A DNA stretch of 64,000 bases. Source: Psettodes erumei. Taxonomy: Eukaryota; Chordata; Actinopteri; Pleuronectiformes; Psettodidae. Positions 50,101-63,360 of this stretch are shown here, piece by piece. The position numbers and the translations under genes were made by a program. The stretch lies in NCBI GenBank assembly GCA_016785225.1, contig JAFBJZ010000772.1:1-64000 (forward strand), in the 5' to 3' direction. Positions within the stretch are counted from its first letter, which is position 1, and each line of letters begins with the position of its first letter. The notes under the pieces were generated by a model. That model was not told the DNA's origin, ran no database searches, and saw only the letters and a program-made list of their open reading frames with translations.

Positions 50101-51218
50101 CAACCCATTTTTGTCTGGAGGTCTGCCACTAAAATTTTGGTGGTGCCAAAGATCTGGTTTCCTAATGTGCAGCTGACCTATTTAACCAAAGAGCCAATCT
50201 GCCCAGGGATCCCTTTGTCCCTGAAATATCAATCCAAAGACCTATGAGAGTCTGAATGATTTTCGTTATCTACCTCTATGAGACAGTGGAGGTTGGGAGA
50301 AATTATTTGCATGTAAATTATTTTGAAAGATGACGTCTTGGGTTGATCCCCACCTCCCCTTGACAGTCACATCCATGCTGTAAAAACCCCTGGGAGAGCA
50401 ATTTCAAGGTCATCAAAAACCCCTCTAAAGCCCCCCCAGAACCATCAGCCTTTGTTCCACCATCAGACAGAGGTAGGGTAATTCACAATTTTAATCCTGC
50501 CCATGCAGCTTTTACAGTTTTGAACAAATGAAAGATGTTATTTCAGTTCACAATGTGCCTATGGTAACTCATTATGTAGTCCCCACATTTTAACTGAAAT
50601 GAAAAGAACAATGTCATGGCTTAGCACAAGAAAATATCTTATAAAGCAACTCACCCTTGCATATTTAGAGGAGTAAGGGTCCTCAAACAGGGCCCAAACG
50701 TGTTTCTGCCACCGGCTCCACAGGCTCCCACTCCTGGCATCATGAGTGTCTCCATGCGCCAGCCTCCTTGTCATCTCATCCATATCATCCTCGCCGTGCT
50801 CCGGCTCCGGCTCGGGATCCTCGCTCCCTAGGTCTAACAGGCCCCCCCCGCCGAAACTATCAAGGGCCTCCTCTGCCTCCCGGTGCTGGCGATAGGTCAT
50901 CCAGCAGCATGGCTCTACGTCTGTCTCATCAATGCCCCAGAAAGCCAGTTCTTCCTCATAGAGGGGCCCGCAGACATCAGCCGGGCAGTGCAGTTTACCT
51001 GTCCTGTAATAATTAAGGATGTGTGCAAAAACGCCTGGGTGGCGGTCGAAGAAGAATTCCTCGATCTTGGCGTCATAGTCAAAGTGGTTGGGTGCATCAG
51101 GCTCGGCCAGCCAGGACAAGCGAGTGCCAGGTAGCGTGCGCAGGGTGCTGCGGTATGTCTGATGTCTAATCCCTCCCACGTTTATCACAATGCGATCCTT
51201 GTCGTCGCTCAGGCCCAT
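44016..51218 (-). CDS. kcnc1: Voltage-gated potassium channel Kv3.1 (KCNC1)
   Basis: High-threshold, fast-deactivating delayed rectifier of the plasma membrane of fast-spiking neurons. Exons: 51218-50655, 46897-45982, optional 45840-45769, 45410-45237, terminal 44155-44016. Without the optional exon the product has 597 residues, with it 621. Exon 1 holds the T1 tetramerisation domain (IVINVGGIRHQTYRSTL) with its zinc motif (HCPADVC...DVEPCC). Exon 2 holds S1-S6: N-glycosylation sequons at about Asn218 (NRT) and Asn227 (NVT), the S4 arginine ladder (FLRVVRFVRILRIFKLTRH), selectivity filter TLGYGD at about 398-403, and the Kv3 PVPVIVNNF S6. The C-terminal part carries SKLNGEAANAALANEDCPH, as in mammalian Kv3.1. 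Sequence throughout fits Kv3.1, not Kv3.2 to Kv3.4. Tail-to-tail with sergef, head-to-head with cd81. Confidence 0.97.
45193..45410 (-). other. kcnc1: kcnc1 exon 4 with alternative read-through end
   Basis: If the donor at 45237 is not used, the frame continues 14 codons (TYSNSQSQAPVRH) to a TGA at 45193, giving a 565-residue product without the optional exon. This is the layout of the short Kv3.1a-type ending in mammals, where read-through at the last donor makes a shorter tail. Confidence 0.6.
45769..45840 (-). other. kcnc1: Candidate 72-nt cassette exon of kcnc1
   Basis: Exon 2 ends in phase 1 (CAA G|gtaggt). This segment is flanked by tttccacag and C|gtgagtaa, starts and ends in phase 1 and stays open for 24 codons (ENNQYYVMKSIFDSIWKDRE...). 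If it is skipped, exon 2 joins 45410 in frame to give FQDSKLNGE, equivalent to the RADSKLNGE junction of mammalian Kv3.1. The encoded peptide is mixed aromatic and charged and resembles nothing I know. Seen in sequence; usage is inferred. Confidence 0.65.
46898..50654 (-). other. kcnc1: kcnc1 intron 1 (3.8 kb)
   Basis: Separates the T1-domain exon from the membrane-domain exon, as in mammalian KCNC1. Non-coding; it contains a CCCTT pentamer run at about 47206-47229 and a short CAG run near 47292. No further exon was seen. Confidence 0.7.
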
Positions 51219-52856
51219 TGCGTCCGCTAGGCATTTCTCCCATAAGTTCCCTTCATCGCAAAGGTAAGTCTAGGCGCACCGTGCAAACGTGCACAGCAGT
51301 GACCAAACTGAGGGAAACAATTATATAAGAAAAGCAGCGCGCACAGCAAACTGTCGTATCTCACCAACTATAAAAGAAATCGGGAGCTGCTTTACACGTA
51401 TCAGGCTACATTCCCTCTAAACCCTGCATTTTCTACACGCACCTGCAGTCCAACCGGAGGTTCGAAATCGCTTAGAGCTGCCAGAGTCACCGCAGGGTTG
51501 TAGAAATGAAATCCAAAAATGATTGCAGCCAATGGCACCACATTAAGAATGGACGTCACATAGTCGGTAATTCCAAGATGTCGAGATAAAAAGGACAAAC
51601 GCTGGCAGTTTCCCCCCCGCCAGCAGAGTAAATCCAGTTCATTGGACTCCCGAGGTCACAGTAATTGATCAGATAAGTCTTGAGCGGATTTTTGACTTTC
51701 ACAGCAAGGTGACTGCGGTGGTGCTGAGCGGACAGCGCCTGACCGGCAGCTCCTGCGGTGGCAACTCGGCGCTGCTTCTGTCCCTCCTCTGTGTCTGCCT
51801 ACAGACTCACCTCCTTCACACCGACGCTCAGCCCCGCTCCCTCCCCTGCGTTCAACGACACTCCGCCAGGTCTTTGTCTCAGCAGAGCGAGACTCTCCTA
51901 CCCCTCAGAGAATTTCCCTCTCATTCAAGCATCGGGGAGAATAAGACGTAGACAGTCTATGAACGCTCGGGAGGAAAAATGTTGTTCTCTGTGCTGCGTG
52001 ATTAAATGTACTGTAATGAAAACAAGAGATGAGGGGGCGAAAAGCCTCCTCAAAAAAAAAAACAACAACCGTCCAAACTGCCTGTTATTCACATCGTGTC
52101 TGCTCTCACATCAGATGGAGCATGCCCAGTGGATGAGCCTGCATCTGTTAAAATGCACTGTCAACTTTTCCAGTTAAACATCGCTGCTTATTTTTCACCC
52201 ATCCCTAAAAACCACAACAAAACAAACCCAAAACGTGGTCGTTGAAAAGGCTGTAACAGTCATCGTCTTCAGGCACATCTGGCTGGAGAAGGTGTGACCC
52301 TGCTGCCATGAAAACTCGCTTATAAAATAGAGTCTGATCGTATTGCTTGTTATAGCTTCATGATTTACTGGTGCAACAGGACTGTAATCGAGTTGTTGAG
52401 AGTGGAGATATCTTGGAACAAAGGGTCGAGGGAATTTAATCATTGCGCAGCTCAATGTGCTGTACTTGATCTGTGGGCCTATAATAATTAGCCATTGGCG
52501 GGTTTAAGGTACCAGCAGAGGGCACCATTGTTCACTGCAAAAAAGCTAAAGTTTTTGGTACTCTATTTTTTGTTGAATGTTAAAGTTTTGGTAATTACCA
52601 CTGGGTCTCAAAAACCCCATTGTATGTTTTGGTGCAGATGATGAATTGTTCCATGATGTTGCCAGCTTATATATAATTTAATACAGTTTTTCATTTTCAT
52701 TTTCTTACTCACCTGAATAGGGAAAGATAGAGGAACGCTAAACGTGGTAGTTTTTTTCCACTGTGACGCACATTTTAAAATTTGAAACATGTTTTATCAT
52801 TACACAAAATAAAGGGCTGTACTTTCTTTCTTTCGTTCGTTCGTTCGTTCGTTCGT

Positions 52857-52891
<35 letters not shown>

Positions 52892-53246
52892 ATGCCTTAT
52901 ATGGCACAGTCTGGCCCTGAGTTAGCCCTGTACTTTATATGACCACATTTTTTTAAAACTTGCTGTTGCAGATGGAGAGCTGGCTGCTCCCTCGGCCTTC
53001 TTCTTCTCCTCCTGGTGGGCAGTTCTCCGTCTCGGTTTTCACTCTTGATTATAAAGGAGGAGTTTCCAGCATTGAAACGCTTAAACCCCAACTGGCCTGA
53101 ATCAAGTGAGTCCTCTGGCAAAGATTGTGTGATCCGGGGACAGCAGACTGGGCGCACGAAGTGTTTCATTTGGGTAAAAGGACGAGCAGATTTTTTTAAA
53201 CCAAAAAAAAAAAAAAAAAAAATCAAAACAGCAACAACCTGGCATC
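51219..53246. other. Divergent promoter region between kcnc1 and cd81
   Basis: About 2 kb separates the two start codons. The kcnc1 side (51220-51960) is GC- and CpG-richer and probably holds its 5' UTR and promoter. A tetranucleotide microsatellite (52822-52890) and an A18 run (53204-53221) lie nearer cd81. No gene seen. Confidence 0.6.
52822..52890. repeat. Compound (TTTC)n(TTCG)n(TTTC)n microsatellite
   Basis: An interior block of about six TTCG units is flanked by TTTC units on both sides, so the array contains a short CpG-bearing core in a pyrimidine tract. Confidence 0.9.
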
Positions 53247-56200
53247 ATGGCTGTGGCGGGCTGCACGAGATGCATTAAATACATGTTATTTTTCTTTAAT
53301 TTTATTTTCTGGGTGAGTTGAATATATTTTATTCCTAAAGAGCTAACATACTTGAGCTTTGCTATGACTTTCTCTCTTCGTCTTCCTTTAACATCTGCTC
53401 ATTCGCACATCTGTGTAGCGCACGGCTTTAAACCCATAAATGATACATCCTGCATAGGAGACTGCGTGCAGTACATTCTCAAAATGCAACGACAGTGATT
53501 TTAAGGAGGCTGAAGGAGAGAGAGAGAAGGAAGCACTCGGGCTGGGTGGACATCTCACCGCGATAGGGATGTCTTTTTTCTGGCTTATCTTTAGTGTGTC
53601 TCACATCACTTCTGCTTCAGATCCACCATTTCACTTAGTGAACTCATCCTCATATTCATAATCATAAACTCCAGAAAAGGCTCCAGTAGAGTCTGATTTT
53701 TGCAGCTCTTTTGGAGGAAAAACTGAATAAAATATATCTCAGGGATTTCGATTTCTTGCTATTTTGAGGAGTCTAGCTTTCCCCAAATAAAAAAAAACCA
53801 CATAAAGGGAGAAATTAAAATGAGTTAAGATAGTTTTTGAGGGAGGGGGATGCAGTTTCCCTTTTTTTCCAGAAAAATTGCTTGAATAATCAGGGGCATG
53901 CCACACTTAACTGTCTACCTTTTTATACTTCATTACATCACATCAGACTTCCTGCTGATGTGTTGTCCACTTCATGTGTTCACTGGTTGTTCTTGCACAG
54001 CCAGAACCGGTCATTAGTTTGTGAATTTCCATTTGGTTGTCTATAAAGAACAGTCATCTCTTTTTTTTTTTAGTGACAGAGTCACCATATCCTGCACCCG
54101 CAGCACTTGATTGAGTGTTTCCTCTGTTGGTTTTGCTGCTGTGTCTGTCATTGTGAAAACTCTGAGCCCTCTCTTCCTCATTTTGCCATTTTTCATGTTG
54201 AGGATTCAGTTTCCTGTTGCTTGGAGAACAATAGAGGGCAGTCATGGCACTAAATGTGCAGATATGTTGATATAAACATTGGCATACTGAAAAAGGGTAT
54301 CAGCATATGAACAATAAACAGTGTTGGACGTGATCCTTCAGTAGTTATGCTCCATCAGCCTTTATATGATAACACTATGATCAGGATATCTCTGCTTTAT
54401 TAGATAGGGAGTAGAGGAGAGATGGAGGAAGATAAGGCTGAACAACAAAGTTGTTGAAGTGGCTTAAACAATGCTGTGAGGACAGTCTGCACCACAGGTC
54501 ACTGAGGTGTCAGGATATCCTCTCGTCACTTCTCTTAAAGACAGCGGACAGTTCACTGCATCACACCACAGCTGGATACACAGGGTAACTAACATTAAGA
54601 GAAAGGTTCAGCCACTGATTAGATCTTGGAAGAGTCAGGCTTCTAACCATCACAAATGTGGTTGCACTCTCTTTTGCCATCATATATTGCCGTCTTTTTT
54701 TAACACACCTTGAATACTGATGACTTGAAAACAAGTTTGGTTTACTATTCACACAGACATCTCTTCTGAATATCAGCCACACCACATTGAATGGCTCTGA
54801 TCCTCTTTAATGTTTCACCAAATTAAGGAAACATGAAAGAGAATAATTATAACCTTTTTCTACCTTGAACAGCTGGCTGGAGGTGTGATCTTAGGAGTGG
54901 CCCTGTGGCTCCGCCATGACAGTCAAACCAGCAACCTCCTCATACTTCAATTTGAAGGCCAGCAGGCACCAGGCACTTTCTATATCAGTGAGTATACAGC
55001 TTTATACTGTCAGAGTTTCCCAGTCACACCAGTGTCTAAAAACCATAACAAGTACTCACAGGGCTAATGTGTATCTGCCTCTCTGGATTGGTTATTTAAA
55101 ATGTTAGAAAAGTAGCTTTGTTGTGGGTCATCATCATTTTATTGATGATTATTTGAACTGATAAAAAAACAGAGAAAGACCTTAAATTTGGCAACCACAA
55201 TATAGACAAAATAAGGGGCATATTTTATCAGATAATACAATAAGCTACAATAGTGCAACAAACTATGGGCTCACAAAGATTACTATAACAGTAAATCACC
55301 TCCTCCCTATCACAGTCTCAACAAAGATAAACTACATGATAGCCTTTGTTTAAAAGGAACATTGCTGCTAAAATTAATTTCATCATGGTTTATAAATGTT
55401 CCTGTTAACTTGTCCAACTCCCGTGAGTTGCTCAACCATCATCTTGTGTCCCACCTATTTCCTCACACACCAGTTATTCTTCCTTTGTTATGCCGCAGTA
55501 TTCCTGTCCTCATAACCTTGTTCTCCTCATGACAGGAAGCTCACAGTTAACAGAAAGGTGGAAGTTAACTAATTCACAGAAATACCTGTCTGTCACACTC
55601 AGCTGGGACTGTGTGAGTAACGTCCAGAAATAGTAGGAGCGGTGTGACCTCCAAGAAAAGACCAGGAAACAGGACCTACGTAAATCCGCAACATGACTTA
55701 AGAGCGTCTACCCCTCAGTGTTTTTGCTCAGATGTCATTCTGAAAAATAGATGACAATCTCTAAATCCGATAAATATACACATTCATGAAGACTGGAAAA
55801 TCCAAGCCTTGAGTTTCTTTCAAGAGACAGAGAGCAGGTGCCTCAGACAGATGTTGAGACACTCTGAGAAAAGTAACGGTCTGTGAGCATGGTGTACAAA
55901 TATAACCATCATGTGCCTTCTGTTGCTTGTACTTTTTTAGTATTTGATCCTATGGAATTTTAAGTAGTACAGCCTAAATGCAGTCCAACATGTCCTCTGT
56001 ATGTCTTCGCAAAGACCTCAAACATTCAAGAAAATCCCAGAATCAGGAGTATGTGCCTCAGGTTGTGCTCGCTGCATGAACTAAAATTAGAAATCATCAT
56101 CATGTCTCGTTCACTGCCCTCGCCAGTCCGGAGTTTGGCAATAAAACCTGCAATACATGATATGTTTTAAACATTTCAAAGGTCCATCATCCCATTTTGT

Positions 56201-56722
56201 TGTGGTGGTGAACTTTAGTGAGCCCATTAATTTAGATTTGGGCTCCTGCTGCTCGCCCATACTTACTCCTCAGTAAGTACACAGAGCAAAGGCAAGCCCG
56301 TACTTTTTATAGAGGAAAAGGCATACTCGTGATTTTAGAGGCAGGGCGGCAAGAGAGGCCCACCCAAGCAAGATCAAGGGAGTGCTTCTTTTTTTTGCCT
56401 CCCTTGAACATACGCCCTTGCATAATTTAAATAACCTTGTACATCTGCACATTACCTCTCAAATTAGAGTTTGGGGTGGATGTTTTTAGCATGCTGGCAC
56501 ACCAAACTGGTATTTATGTAAGGCTGAAAATACACAGTCTCCTACCTCATTATTGGTGGCAGTTGTCAATAGTCTGGTTTGGTTAGTGCTACAGCCTCTC
56601 ATACAAACTCTATCACACTGACAGATTTTGTTGGACAATATAAGGATATTGCAGTTATTACATGTATTTTCCATAACAGAAATTTGGCCCAAATGCTGTA
56701 GCTGTTCTTAATTAATTCATAA

Positions 56723-56755
<33 letters not shown>

Positions 56756-59700
56756 GCATTTTGGGTGATCATGCTGTGAAAGGATGTAAAATTAAAGTTG
56801 ATATAAAATTAGGTGTACATTATTGTACATAACGGGAAAAACACTATCCAAAGTCTCTTGGTTGTTGAAACCTGCTCTGTTGATACTTTGTATAAAAGGA
56901 AATTTCACACATCTCCCACATAAAAATAGAAATAAACAAAGATCTGCTGGATTTGGCTCCAGTAGCTCTCATTCTTTCTCATTCCTTTTGTGTATGAATA
57001 AATATTCTTTTCAATTATGAAAGTGATATCACTTATGGTTAGGTTAGCCTAGCATAACAAGCTGGAAACCTGGGGAAACCGCTAGCCTGGCTCTGTTTCA
57101 GGCTAACAAAATCTGTCTTTTACACTTTGTACAGATTGAACAAATAAGATAAGTTGAGATAAGTTGTTAATGTACTGGTTGATTTTTTTTCACCCTTGGA
57201 CTAGCTAGTTGTTTACATATTTCTAGTCCTTATGTTAAGCTAAGCTAACTAGCTTTGCGTCCCAGCTCCATCTTTAGCATAGTACAAAGGTGAGGGTTGT
57301 ATCAATGTTCTTTTCAAAAAAGAGAATAAGTTTATTTCCCCCAAATATAAAACATGTACTTTAAACTGCCATCAAGTTACACTGCAGGTGAGCTACAGTA
57401 ACATCATTTTGTTAACAAGATGACATGATGCCCTTTTGTGATAAATCCCTATCTCATCATTTATCCACTGACATGCAGTATGAACGGGTTCATCTGAGTT
57501 TATTGGTGTCAGGCTCTGAGAGTGTGGACACAGCACCTGCCTTTTTGTGTTTTTTAATAGTGGATGAGAAGAACAGGGTGATGTCCAAATGGGGCTTTTA
57601 GCTTGTGTTCACCTCCCTTTTTTGCCTCTGGAGATTACACAGGGAGTCAAGAAATAAATTAACTTCCCCCGTGGTATAAAATTGCCTGTCTCCCTTAAGG
57701 TCTCAATGGCCTTCAAACCTCAAAGGGTGTTGTCATAGTAATGGAAAGCAGTGGAAATAATGCCTGCTTTGCCACATTGCTGGGTTACTGGCCCTGGTAT
57801 CCGTTTCTCACTAACTCAACAAAAACATCCAGTCCTGAAAGAGGAGGAAAGACAGAGGTGGTGGGGGTATGGAGGAGGAGGGTGTTGAGATGAGACAGAG
57901 AAAGAGAAAAAGAGACTGTAGATGTGAAGATTTGTGCGTGATATTTGAGGTGTGAGGAGTTGGAGGCCTGCAGATGCGACAGAGTCAGAGTCTCTTACTG
58001 TCGGTCTATGTCATGCCGTTCTGTCAACCTGCATTTGAGGCTGTGTGTGTTTTGTTTGCCTCTGTATGAGAATAGTAAACCCAGAAATAAACTGTTCCCA
58101 GACCATCTCGCTAAAAGCAGTGGTGGAGTTTGAGAGCTCATTAGACTGTTAGAGGGATGGATTGAAGTCATAAGATACAGGAATTTGTATTTTGACCTCC
58201 TCGTATAGGCTAAACAGTCAAACTGCATTTGCTTGGCCCTGGAAATGGCAACTGACATTTAAAACTCACCTCAAGATCCATTTAGTGATGCTCTGGAACT
58301 TTCAATCATATCATATGATCTCCATCAGCAGAATGCACAGGAAGGTGAGATGTTTAAATGTTAGAACAGAAATTTGAACATCAGCTGTTAACGCCACGGA
58401 AATGAAATTGCTCAATATAGCTTTACTCACCTGCCCCTGCTGCTCATTCACACACATCTGCAAACTTTGCATATATTGAAATTGAATATTATAATTATCA
58501 ATAGATTAAACTTCACTTGACATGTGCTGTTATTTCCTGTCATGTATTCCTACATTTCAGTACTCCTTTGCCGTGTGGCTGTTGATACACTGCTGGTTTG
58601 GGTTACATAATTGTGCTTTTTTTGCATTGTACTTTGGCTGCCATAGTAACTAAAAGAAGAGATTTAGATTTCAAAAGACCTTCCTGATCACTTCAATAGG
58701 AAAGGAAACAGGCATGTTGTGTGTTCCATAGATTTCCAGTTCAAGTACTTTACTTAAAAAGAGTTTAGACTTACTTTTACTTTAGTATTTGGCATATTAT
58801 GCTGCTGTAAACTTCTATTCTACTACAGTTCAGAAATATTGTACTTTCTCCACTACATGTATTTGACACCTATCATTACACAAGCACAATGTGTAGTGGA
58901 ATGCACTGACTGGTCTGAGGTTTTGCAGTAAAATTCTGTACAAGTTATGATCTGTACGAGTTATGTTGCAGATAAAGATTTTACATGCTATAGTTTACCA
59001 AATATGATGCATTCCTGTAGACTGAACTACCCAAAAATGAAACAAAGTTACAATCTGATTCACATTGACTAATTACTATGTTAACTTGCTGCCTACTAAT
59101 TAAATATCAGTTAACCAATAATGTACCTGTGATGTAGTATCTACAATAAGGCACTATGTGTTATGACTTTTTATAACTCCTGATATGGTTTATCTGATGA
59201 TGCTTATGTTCTTTTACTTCAGTAAGACTGAAATTTCTAATGCAGGCTTAGACTTTTACTTATGAATGCGAGAGCTGTATTTGCTGTACATTTATACATA
59301 TGAATATTTCATCCACCATTCTAATTAGAAGATAATCAAAATTGTGTGATGTAATCATTTTCCTCAGATTCAAAGTTGATGTTTTTCAGAGCAGTGATAC
59401 AGACACATTTAGAGGTGGCAGCAGCAGATTAGTGGCGTATCACAATATCTTTTATTGTTTGATAATGAATGTCTTTATGACACTAGAGTCCTCTTTGTCC
59501 TTTAAATCTCACTATACACCTAATGCATTTTTTGCATTTCTACTGTGCCCTGTGCCTTTTTTCCTGTACCTGGGCCTTTTTGTTTTTCAGGATTATCTGC
59601 TTTGGTGCCAGTTGCTCACTTCTGTTTGTCATTAAAAGTCATGTGAACTGTGTAATTTTGTTATCACCATGGAAAATGATCTTAATGTGTAAATACACTG

Positions 59701-60990
59701 ACTGATCTTTCAGTATAAATAATTGTGTCTGCTCTTTATACCAGTTAAATCAGATAAAGATGTGTGTGTATATGTGGGTGGGTGGGTGTTTTCACATGGA
59801 TACCCCCGTTTCCTGGGGAAGGATAATGTCCGTGGTCAGAGGTTAGTGCAGAGGAGGGTTTGAGAGGGTGGGGATGGGGGATTGTCTGGAAGGCATTTCC
59901 TGGCCTGGCAGCTCTATGGAGTTAGCTCCACCTCTCATGCGCTCTCTCTCACGATCTGGGAGCTGTTTATCTCCAGGATGTCAATAATGTCATGTCATCC
60001 TTCAGGGAAGGCAAGAGAAACATCCAGGAAGTCCATTACCAAACAATGAGGGGATCAATGTATGGGCAGTGGGCACACGCTACTCTAACACTGCTGCCCT
60101 CTAGTGGTGCTGGGACACAATGCTGACACAATGGACCACATATCTGTAAAGTCTCACATGTGATCATTTCCTGTCCTCTCCATGTTTGCAGGTGTGTACA
60201 TACTGATAGCTGTTGGAGCTGTAATGATGCTTGTCGGCTTTCTTGGATGTTACGGTGCCATTCAGGAATCTCAGTGTCTGCTGGGGACTGTGAGCGTTTC
60301 TACTTTTTCACTTTGCAACTCTTGCAGCTGTGGACATTTAAATTTACATTCACTGATTGATTTCATCAGTTTGAGATTCAAACACTTTCATTCATTCTCT
60401 CTCTTAAGTTTTTCTTCTTTTTGGTGATCCTCTTTGCCTGTGAAGTGGCTGCAGCAATCTGGGGTTTCATGAACAGGGACACAGTACGTAATACACACAG
60501 CTCATTGCAGCCCTGTATATTTACATTGATTTTCTGCTCCTGCTCAAGTGATCCTGCCCTGTCAGTTCGTTGTGTCTCTAAAACAACCGGCCTGACTCAT
60601 CCACAGATCTCCAAAGAACTGATCAACTTCTACGACTCTGCATATATCAAGGCTGTTGACGTCTCTGGGTCTCCCAGTAAAGACGCTGCCATCAAGGTCC
60701 TGGATGTTTTCCACACTACGGTATGACATGATGGAAAAGCTTCACTTACTTTGGCTCTGTATTGCTCTGTGTTTAAAGTGATAACATATTTTTGAGTGAG
60801 TGACCTCTTGCTTTGTTCTTCTTGGTTTTCTCTTCAGCTTGACTGCTGTGGCAAAGGAGATGACACCACCCTCTTCAAACAAGTTGCTGGCACCTTGTGT
60901 CCAAGAAAGTCTCCAGAAGATTTTTTGAAATCTCAGGTACACACTATCTCATAATTCATAACAGATAATTGAACTTGTTAATTTCTTGCT

Positions 60991-61028
<38 letters not shown>

Positions 61029-61684
61029 TATTAAAGTATCAAGGATATATATTGGTTTTATCTGCCATCCATATTTAACTTTAAATACACTGTATTGCAG
61101 TAGCTGAAGCACAGACAGGAAATAGACTGTTTAGTTGCATTTACAACATATGAATTTTACATTTTATGAAATTATAACTTGAAAATCTTTATCCTTTTAA
61201 AAGTTTGAAACCGATTACTAGCAAACACATACAGCTGGATGTGGAAGTGATTCATCACTGCTGTTAAGCGAGAGAGAGAGAGAGAGAGAGATAGTGTGTG
61301 TGTGGGTGCATGCAGCGTGAAGCATAAAATGTTCACCATTTTTTTATTTTGTGTCTGTCTCGTTGCAGAGCTGTCACAGTAAACTGATCGAGCTTTTCTC
61401 TGAGAAGCTCCACCTGATCGGTTTGGCTGCCCTGGTGATTGCTGTCATCATGGTGAGTGCCGGAACACGTAGATGTGTATTTCACACAGCAGTGATGTGA
61501 AAAGGCTCATAACACTTTTCCCCGAAACCCCTGATTTTATCACATGTGATGAGGACATGGGTACTAGGAGAGAGATGTATTGAATTAAACTGTTCTGTCC
61601 TTCCCCTCCCCCGTTTAGATCTTTGAGATGATCTTCACCATGGTACTGTGTTGTGGGATCCGTAACAGCCCTGGAGTTTACTAG
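53247..61684 (+). CDS. cd81: CD81 tetraspanin
   Basis: Four-pass plasma-membrane protein that organises tetraspanin microdomains with partners such as integrins and, in B cells, CD19. Eight exons give 238 residues (human 236): 53247-53312, 54873-54987, 60192-60289, 60409-60483, 60607-60720, 60838-60936, 61369-61452, 61619-61684. The start MAVAGCTRCIKYMLFFFNF has the juxtamembrane cysteines (6, 9) that are palmitoylated in CD81. TM1 continues LAGGVILGVALWLRHD; TM2 has YILIAVGAVMMLVGFLGCYG; TM3 has LVILFACEVAAAIWGF. The large extracellular loop holds the four-cysteine set Cys159-Cys160 (DCCG), Cys178 and Cys191. The end reads CCGIRNSPGVY, close to the human CCGIRNSSVY. Teleosts have two cd81 copies; which one this is was not determined. 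Confidence 0.96.
54988..60191 (+). other. cd81: cd81 intron 2 (5.2 kb)
   Basis: Large non-coding intron between the TM1 and TM2 exons. It contains an A-run near 56736-56755 and AT-rich spacer, with no supported gene on either strand. Large early introns in tetraspanin genes often hold enhancers, but nothing specific is visible. Confidence 0.6.
60997..61031. repeat. (AT)n microsatellite in a cd81 intron
   Basis: About 17 AT units with one phase shift, in intron 6. Confidence 0.9.
61270..61290. repeat. (AG)n microsatellite in a cd81 intron
   Basis: About ten AG units followed by a short GT run, 80 bp before exon 7. Confidence 0.85.
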
Positions 61685-62301
61685 GAAGTCCAGCCAACAA
61701 GCAGCAGAAATCAATTATTTTACTGTGTGTTTCTATGAATCAGCTCAGTTTCCTTTTGATATAATGCGACAAGGTGGACATCTCTTCTTTTTATTTTAGA
61801 TTAGAAACTATGAATCTTTTTTGATATTGCTAATCAACCCCTAAGTTTTCTTACATAGTAATTTAGCTTCTATCTGTCAGATGTTCTTTATTTATCATAC
61901 AGCACTTCATATGAACCTTTTGTATTTACAGTATGTATGTGAAATATTTCTCTTAAGTCACTGAACTTAATACTATTTTTATGGATGTATAAATTGTACA
62001 TATATGTATACTTGTCATGTGTTGATAACATTTAGGAGAGTCCATGTGATCCCTGCTTGTTTGTGATGCATCTCGCTGCATTGTTACAGTGTTACAGTAT
62101 AATTTAAGCAGCAGGGTTCAATGGTCTAAATCAATGTTCTGTCTTAATCTAGTAACTGTCCAGATGACGAGATAGTCTGTGTTCTTCAGTTGACTTTGTG
62201 TCCAATCATCTCATGCTGTTTGATCTTAATTAGCACATGAAACACCCCTCCTTAAGGGTTGACAAAAACAGTTAGGCTTTATTACTTGTTTTAATAATTC
62301 T

Positions 62302-62307
62302 AATAAA
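62302..62307 (+). other. cd81: Poly(A) signal of cd81
   Basis: AATAAA about 620 bp after the stop codon, in an AT-rich 3' UTR. Confidence 0.5.
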
Positions 62308-62390
62308 TTATGTCACCTCTCTTGTATATATCTTCTAAGCTTTTTTCACTCATGATCTGTTAAGATGAAGAAAGTTTCAGGGTTTTTTTT

Positions 62391-62415
62391 GAGTTTTGAG
62401 TTTTGAGTTTTGAGT
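62391..62415. repeat. GAGTTTT heptamer tandem repeat
   Basis: Three full units and a partial unit in direct tandem. Confidence 0.8.
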
Positions 62416-63149
62416 CGTAAAACTACAGCATTTGGCAAAAGGAAAGCAGAGACCAGGATCTGAATATCTTGTTTTTTCATATTTTTTACTGTGGAAATAA
62501 TCTCAAGACCCACTCATCTTGGATTCCTTGTCCAAATCCAGACATAATAATCCAAATCCTCAAGTAAAGCATTTTATTTCCTTTCAGTGATACTCTTCAC
62601 TGGGAGATAATGGAACAAGGTTCAGTGTTTGTCTGTGGCAGTGGATCGTGCCAGTCCTCTGTCCTCCTCAACACATCGTACAGGTCTGCAGTATTTGCCT
62701 TGTCACACCACAGGGGGGCAGTGTGATATCAACACTCCCACTATTGCTCAATCAGCACAATCAGCTTTCCCACAGTAACAGACCTAAGCACAAAAAACTC
62801 ATCTGACTTGTATTTCTGGCAGTGTGGCAGCAGACACACCTAAAGGACACACAGGTTTGTTCTACCAAGTACTAATGATGAAACCCTGATGTACAGTTAC
62901 ACATTGTGAAATCAAACTTCAATGAAGTCATTGTGTATGTTCTTGGAAATTTAAATGCAGAGCAAATTCCCTACAACTGGAATGGATTGCTATATTAAAC
63001 TGAACTAGTTCTAGCTTTATGTACCCAATGAACTGAGAGACGAGCAGAGATTTGAATTAGGATATTCAGTACAGTTTATCCTATTTGGTGTAACCCTGTG
63101 TACATACGTACAAAAACCAGGTCCAAATGAAAATGTTTTTTCTTGTTTG

Positions 63150-63360
63150 ATGTGTCCTACGACCTCGTCCAACACCTCTGTGATGAACTGGAATGTTGAC
63201 TAAGAGCCCCCCAGTCTTATCAGCCAACATTAACATTCAACCTCATTCATGATCATGAAGCTGAATGGAAGAAAATCCTGCCACCAAAATCTTGTGGAAA
63301 ATCTTCATAGACTGGAGGGTGGTGCAGCAGTATATTAATGCCCATAAAATGTTCAGGGAT
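63150..63360 (+). mobile_element. Decayed Tc1/mariner-like 3' fragment
   Basis: gtgatgaactggaatgttga, then aagctgaatggaagaaaatc, then aaaatcttgtggaaaatctt and agtatattaatgcccataaa follow in order the 3' part of a DNA element very common in fish genomes, as I recall it (GATGAATTGGAACGC..., GCTGAATGGAAGCAA, CTAGTGGAAAGCCTTCC, CATATTAATGCCCAT). The frame is broken and no transposase can be read. Confidence 0.5.

Noticed and set aside
51401..52177. Open frames on both strands upstream of kcnc1
   Set aside because: No homology or splice logic; most likely 5' UTR and promoter sequence.
51219..53246. Looked for myod1, expected next to kcnc1 from human synteny
   Set aside because: No bHLH-coding exon found on either strand between kcnc1 and cd81 or downstream of cd81.
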